DNA of 64,000 nucleotides from Gymnorhina tibicen (Eukaryota; Chordata; Aves; Passeriformes; Artamidae): contig VXAZ01001749.1 of the NCBI GenBank assembly GCA_013399875.1, positions 405,429 through 469,428 of the forward strand. The letters run 5' to 3'. The position numbers and the translations under genes were made by a program. The notes beneath the pieces are model-generated. The model saw nothing but the letters and a program-made list of their open reading frames with translations. It did not search any database and was not told the DNA's origin. Position 1 is the first letter of the stretch, and every line of letters begins with the position of its first letter. Below are positions 60,001 through 64,000 of the stretch, in pieces.

Positions 60001-61137
60001 CCAAGCCAGGAGCAGCTGTCCAGGCACCAGCTCTCCAAAACTACTTCCCATGGTTGCAGGCATCCCTGGACCCACCCACCCCAGAGCAGCTTCCCACCAC
60101 TGTCCACTCCCTGCCCTAGTGGTCAGAGCTGGTGGCTAAAGCCTCAGTCAGAGACTGCAAACATGAGTGGTCAGGGCAGCTATATCCAGCTCTGGGGGCT
60201 GGCTCGCAATGGAACCCCTCACGCCCTCCCTCTGCATCCCTCTGGAGCCCGTTGGTGTCTCACCGAGCCAGCTCCGCAGACTCATGGCTCTCCAGCTGTG
60301 GTGGAAGTACGTCTGCATGATGAACCACGTGCCCAGCAGGGTGATGAGCAGCACCACGTACCGGATCACAGCTGCCGGGCGTGGGAGAGGAGCCGGGTGA
60401 GAGCAGCAGCCACAGCCCGGGGCAGGCACCGGAGCATCCCTCTGGTTTCTTGGGATTTGATCCATGTGTCCCAAGGTTACCAGGCACAGGGTTACAGCCA
60501 GTGCTTGCGTGGTGTGGGAAGACAGCTAACAATCCCTCACCCTCCAAATGGATTCTGATCTCTTAATTACCATCTCTAGAGTATGTGGTGATGCTCAGAT
60601 AGGCATTACTGCGCTACTGGGAGGCACTATTCGTATTTCTCTCTATGTTAAAGTAAATCTGATAATTATTCAGAAAGCTATATAAATCCAAATATTTCTT
60701 ATGCTCCCAGTGCTGGGAAGGCTGCTATCCCCCAATTAGTCACTAGCTACAGCCGAGCAGCTGCTGATACAACTGTGATTGGCATTTGGCTTTAAAGCAG
60801 CGCTCATCAGAGCAAAATGTTTCAGTCCTGCATGGAAAGAGAGTAGAAAAATGTACTTTTATTGCAGCTGAATGGCTCTTATGGAACCAGGAACATCTCA
60901 ATAGCCATCTCTTCCCAGTCACAGAAGGTTTCACTGGGAAAAATACAACAGGCTGAAACCTACACAAATCTTGTAAAAACCTGATGCTTATACAAAGACC
61001 CTTTCCCATGTCCCTGGCAGGAGAAGGGCAGGGTTGCTGGGCTTGGAAGGCATCGTGTAAATGAGAAGGAGGCATAAAGAACCACAGAAAAACAGACAGA
61101 GAAAATAAATGTGTCCTTCCTTACCTGTTATCCGCAT
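56912..61137 (-). CDS. FAM3D: FAM3D, secreted FAM3-family cytokine-like protein, 9 coding exons
   Basis: Coding exons 5' to 3': 61137-61125, 60371-60264, 59947-59927, 59436-59313, 59051-58993, 58622-58572, 57558-57474, 57331-57205, 57001-56912. All junctions are GT-AG and in phase. The total is 678 nt, encoding 225 residues (human about 224). Residues 5-22 ([18 protein letters not shown]) form a hydrophobic signal segment, so the protein should enter the secretory pathway. The mature FAM3/ILEI domain follows, with [64 protein letters not shown] and [14 protein letters not shown]. Cysteines at 56, 62, 84 and 219 match the family's four disulfide cysteines. In mammals FAM3D is a gut-derived hormone/chemoattractant tied to nutritional state and FPR receptors. 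No frame damage is seen. Paralogues FAM3A-C are less likely given the neighbours and N-terminus. Confidence 0.95.
57205..57331 (-). CDS. FAM3D: FAM3D coding exon 8
   Basis: Acceptor ATCCTCTTTCAG, donor GAAAAG|GTACAG. Encodes [19 protein letters not shown] and [20 protein letters not shown] (residues 154-196), the best conserved part of the FAM3 domain. Confidence 0.95.
57474..57558 (-). CDS. FAM3D: FAM3D coding exon 7
   Basis: Acceptor CTTGTCTCCCAG, donor ACAAA|GTGAGT. Encodes [19 protein letters not shown] and TASYDDAAT (residues 126-154). Confidence 0.94.
58572..58622 (-). CDS. FAM3D: FAM3D coding exon 6
   Basis: Acceptor TTAACCTTTCAG, donor GGAG|GTAAGC. Encodes [17 protein letters not shown] (residues 109-125). 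Confidence 0.94.
58993..59051 (-). CDS. FAM3D: FAM3D coding exon 5
   Basis: Acceptor GCTTTCCTTTTCAG, donor AATG|GTGAGT. Encodes [19 protein letters not shown] (residues 90-108). Confidence 0.95.
59313..59436 (-). CDS. FAM3D: FAM3D coding exon 4
   Basis: Acceptor CTCCCTCACAG, donor TCGGT|GTAAGC. Encodes [19 protein letters not shown], then [20 protein letters not shown] (residues 48-89) with three of the four conserved cysteines. Confidence 0.94.
59927..59947 (-). CDS. FAM3D: FAM3D coding exon 3 (21-nt microexon)
   Basis: Acceptor GATTCCCACAG, donor AGCA|GTGAGT. Encodes ATNKPS in phase 1-1. Including it gives the right spacing between the signal segment and the first cysteine. Because it is 21 nt, skipping would keep frame. 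Confidence 0.8.
60264..60371 (-). CDS. FAM3D: FAM3D coding exon 2 (signal segment)
   Basis: Acceptor CCACGCCCGGCAG, donor CTCG|GTGAGA. Encodes [20 protein letters not shown] then [16 protein letters not shown] (residues 5-41). Confidence 0.93.
61125..61137 (-). CDS. FAM3D: FAM3D coding exon 1 (13 coding nt)
   Basis: ATG CGG ATA ACA G then donor GTAAGG. Human FAM3D begins MRVSG, which fits this very short start exon. The exon likely runs from 61189, where CTTTCCTCAG forms a good acceptor, so another untranslated exon lies upstream. Confidence 0.85.
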
Positions 61138-61189
61138 GGTGGAGGGCAGAGAGAGCACAGCTGGGAGGGGCTGACAGTCACAGGTCACC

Positions 61190-64000
61190 CTGAGGAAAGA
61201 AGGCAATGCCTTTAAGAGTGCCTGTAACCCACCAAAGCCAGGCAGATTCTAGATAAGAAGATATTTGCTATGTTTAGTCATATTTGCAATAATGAGGACA
61301 TCATCAAAGATGTACAAATTCTTGTCATGCACATATGCTTGGTCCCACCCTGATTAAGTCCTGGAGCAGGCTACACTGACCGAGCTCACTTCCTTCTGGA
61401 GCCTCAGAACCCTTCCCTGTGACTGCTGTCCCATGCGCTCCTGGTTCATGCCCTGTTCTTGGTAATGGACCAGGCTTTTCTGTTCTGCTGATAGCAGGTG
61501 GACACTCAATCACAGCTTTGCTGCATTTTCTTCTGGGATGATGCAAAATAGATTTCAAATATTAGGGACTGGAAAATGCTGTCTGAGGACAAGCTGTGAT
61601 CTGGCCTTGCCCAGTCAGGGGAATCTCTGGGAACAAACTTGTCTTCCTTAAAATCCAAAGGAGAAGGGAAGAAGGGCAACACCACTGTGCTGAGGAGGAG
61701 CAGCTAGCTTTGTGGACACCTGACTTAAACCCAGAAATATTTCCACTTGGCCAAATCCTGGAGCGTCTTCACCCTGTGGACAGGGTGTGATTGTAATTTG
61801 GAGCATGAACTATTTCCCACCCGGGAGAGTCCATCTGCCGCCCTCTGTTCCACTGCCACCCTGACTGATGAGACAGGCACTGCCACCCCACACACTGGGC
61901 TCCCCCACGGGCTGGGACCACTCCTACCTTTGAAATTTGGGGCTGTAGTCTCTTGAACCTCTATCCTGGAAACCACGCGGGAGTCCTACGGCAAATTGTC
62001 ACTTGTGAGATTGGTGCTCAGAGTTAACGAGCCTAATGTTACCTGAAGCAGCTCTTTAGTAAAGTTTGACAGAAAATTTGTAAAAGAGCTGTGCTGAGAG
62101 TTGTTTTTCTTGTTTGAAGGGTAAATAAGGAGCAACGAGCTGTAGCAGGGCTGGGCTGAATGTTGATTTCAGGCTGCTGCGTCATGAGGAAGGAGAGAAG
62201 AGCTTTTCCTCCTGCCCAGCCCTGCTCCGGGTCCCCTCCCAGGACTCTCTGTGTTATTGACCGTGGCAGCCTTGGACCCTGGGCTGGATGGACACGTGTC
62301 CCCCCTCAGTGCCCTGAGGAGATGCTCCCTGTGGCTTTCCCTGCAGGCAGGGGTGGGTTGCAGCATCACTGTCTGGGGTTTTCAGGCAGCCCTGTGGTGA
62401 CATTTCAGCTGATGTTTCTGGAGCCCGGCACTTCTCCCTGTGAGACCCCTCTGCTGTGCCCACACCTGCTGTGACACTGCCAAGGATGCTCTGCCAAAGC
62501 TGCTCCAGCACAGAGCTACCAGCTTCCCGTGGGAGACCGGCCCATCTGCATTTTAGAGGAAGCCTTGGGAGGTATTTGTGTCCTCCTGTGTACCTCGATA
62601 ATGTGTTTTTGATAGTGTATCAGCTGAGCACACTGGCTTCCCATCAGCATCTCCGTTCTCTCTGCAGCTATTCCTCTCAGGGAAAGGTTGGCTGTGAGCA
62701 GGAATCTGTCCCTGCAGGAGGTGACAGGGAGGTCCGTGATGCCCAAAGCCCTTCCCCACACCCCAGCCCTCAGCACAGTTACTCTGAAATGGATTTTAAA
62801 GCTTGTATCAGAGCTGGCATGAGCACGCTCATTTCACTGAGCTGGTATAAGAGGCACAGACCTGAAAAAGGACAGTTTAAAGGTTTTGGAGGACAAACGT
62901 TGCCTGTGGCTGGATCTGGAGGGGCAGCACCAGGCTCTTCCCTTTTGCTCCTTTCAGCATGAAGTTTATAAATACAGGGACCCTCTTCCCATTTCTGGCT
63001 CCCCATCCCAGTGCCCGATCTGATGATGGGGTCAGAAAATGGGGCCAGTTCTCACAATCGCCCTTGGCAAGTTGCGCAGACTTCAAAATTGGTATTGGTT
63101 TGCTTTGGGAACTTGTTGTCTTCCCCACAAGTGCCATGAGCAGAGCCAGGATCTGGTGAGGACTCAGACCTGAGGTGTGATTTGAGCACAGTGAGTGGAG
63201 CAAAACTCCACTGGGTTTGCAAAACCTTCCCTGTTTGGTCCCCAGTGCTACAGTGAACACTGGCCTCACTGGGGCCCATTGCACAGTCCCCCCCCCTCAC
63301 CAAAGTTGTGTTTTTTCTTTGCACATACTGATTTCATTGCAGAGGAAGAGAAATGGAAAAATAAACCAATAAATGCCAGTGCTTTAGGGAGGTCATATAT
63401 TTATTTGAGCTATTTATCTTCACCTTAATCCCAGATAAAATTTGTTGAGTGAAGTCCCTGAGTGGTGAAATTCCTGGAACCTGATTGCATTACAAGAGGG
63501 TGGCCCTGTCCTGGGATTTCTGTTGTATTATTTTTTAATTGTTTGCATTGATAATTTTTTTTCTTCGCAGGGTTGTGCCAGAATAAAAGGCACCTGTGCT
63601 CTGGCATCTGCCAGAGAGCTGCTGGCAAGAGAGGGAGAAAAGAAGGAATTGTGGTAGATGTTAAACAGAGTTATTTGTCTAATAAGCCTGAAACTTGCTT
63701 GCTTAAAAAAACATTCCGGGAACAAGAAAGTTCTTGGACAAATATTGCTAAAGAGGCTCATGGTGTTGTAAAGCAAAAGCTCCACCCAAGCCTGCTCTGC
63801 CCTGAAGTGCCGCTTGGCGGAGCTGAATTACTGCTGCTGAGAAGAACAGACAGATCCCTGCCTCCCAGGGAGGTTTTCCAGGATGCACCAGGTTCCTGTT
63901 CTCCCTCAGTGTTGCAGGAAAACTTTACTTCTCTTCCCCACAAACTTCTGCCTTTTTTTTCCTTTTTTTCCCCCTTTTTTTCTGCTTTTGAGCCCCACAT
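61190..64000 (-). other. FAM3D: Upstream region of FAM3D
   Basis: Should contain the untranslated first exon and promoter of FAM3D. A donor-like TTCAAAG|GTAGGAG on the minus strand at 61928 is the best candidate exon end that I see, with low confidence. Long T/C runs occur at 63946-63983. No further gene is recognised to the right edge. Confidence 0.45.

Larger units (their letters stand above)
57559..61124 (-). other. FAM3D: FAM3D introns over 300 bp
   Basis: Introns at 57559-58571, 58623-58992, 59437-59926, 59948-60263 and 60372-61124. The small intron 59052-59312 holds a short GGCCA tandem run at about 59255-59277. Long frames across 59309-59947 and 60148-60474 are exon-intron read-through. 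No repeat family is recognised. Confidence 0.75.

Noticed and set aside
1..64000. CRISPR array, phage or bacterial defence system
   Set aside because: Spliced vertebrate genes and avian retroelements occupy the window. No regularly spaced direct repeats occur.

Overview
This is vertebrate nuclear DNA, almost certainly from a bird. Coding sequence sits in short exons with GT/AG boundaries. The interspersed repeats are avian: CR1 LINE 3' ends that close in the ATTCTGTG-type tail, and two LTRs of bird endogenous-retrovirus type. Introns are compact. There are no prokaryotic operons, CRISPR arrays or tRNA genes that I could support.

Four protein genes are readable, in the order KCTD6 (+), ACOX2 (-), FAM107A (-), FAM3D (-). 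From memory this is the same neighbourhood as human 3p14.3, so the block is a conserved synteny segment. KCTD6 (1095-1781, one exon visible) is a BTB-domain Cullin-3 adaptor. It converges tail-to-tail with ACOX2, the peroxisomal branched-chain/bile-acid acyl-CoA oxidase. I could assemble ACOX2 completely: 14 coding exons between 20150 and 4137, 674 residues, ending in the peroxisomal signal SKL. A CpG-rich stretch near 20.78-21.2 kb is its likely promoter. FAM107A has three coding exons (32487-27803, 144 residues). A possible non-coding first exon and promoter lie near 40.6-41.3 kb. FAM3D has nine coding exons (61137-56912, 225 residues), including a 21-nt microexon, and encodes a small secreted cytokine-like protein with four conserved-type cysteines. 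All exon junctions keep phase, so each of these three coding sequences is one intact reading frame.

Mobile DNA: a CR1 3' end at about 5250-5336, a longer CR1 copy at about 17650-17966, a class II (ERVK-like) LTR at 24767-25318 followed by a lysine-type primer-binding site, and a solo LTR at 49394-50008 flanked by the 5-bp duplication GTCAC. About 15 kb between FAM107A and FAM3D (41.3-56.6 kb) and about 3.5 kb between ACOX2 and the ERVK LTR show no gene.

The most unusual local structures are two near-perfect DNA foldbacks in ACOX2 introns. One has 20-bp arms and a 7-nt loop (7525-7571). The other lies inside the CR1 copy (17-bp perfect arms, 17768-17820). Both look like template-switch mutations. 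The genes do not form a pathway; they share a neighbourhood only. I saw no undescribed multi-gene system.
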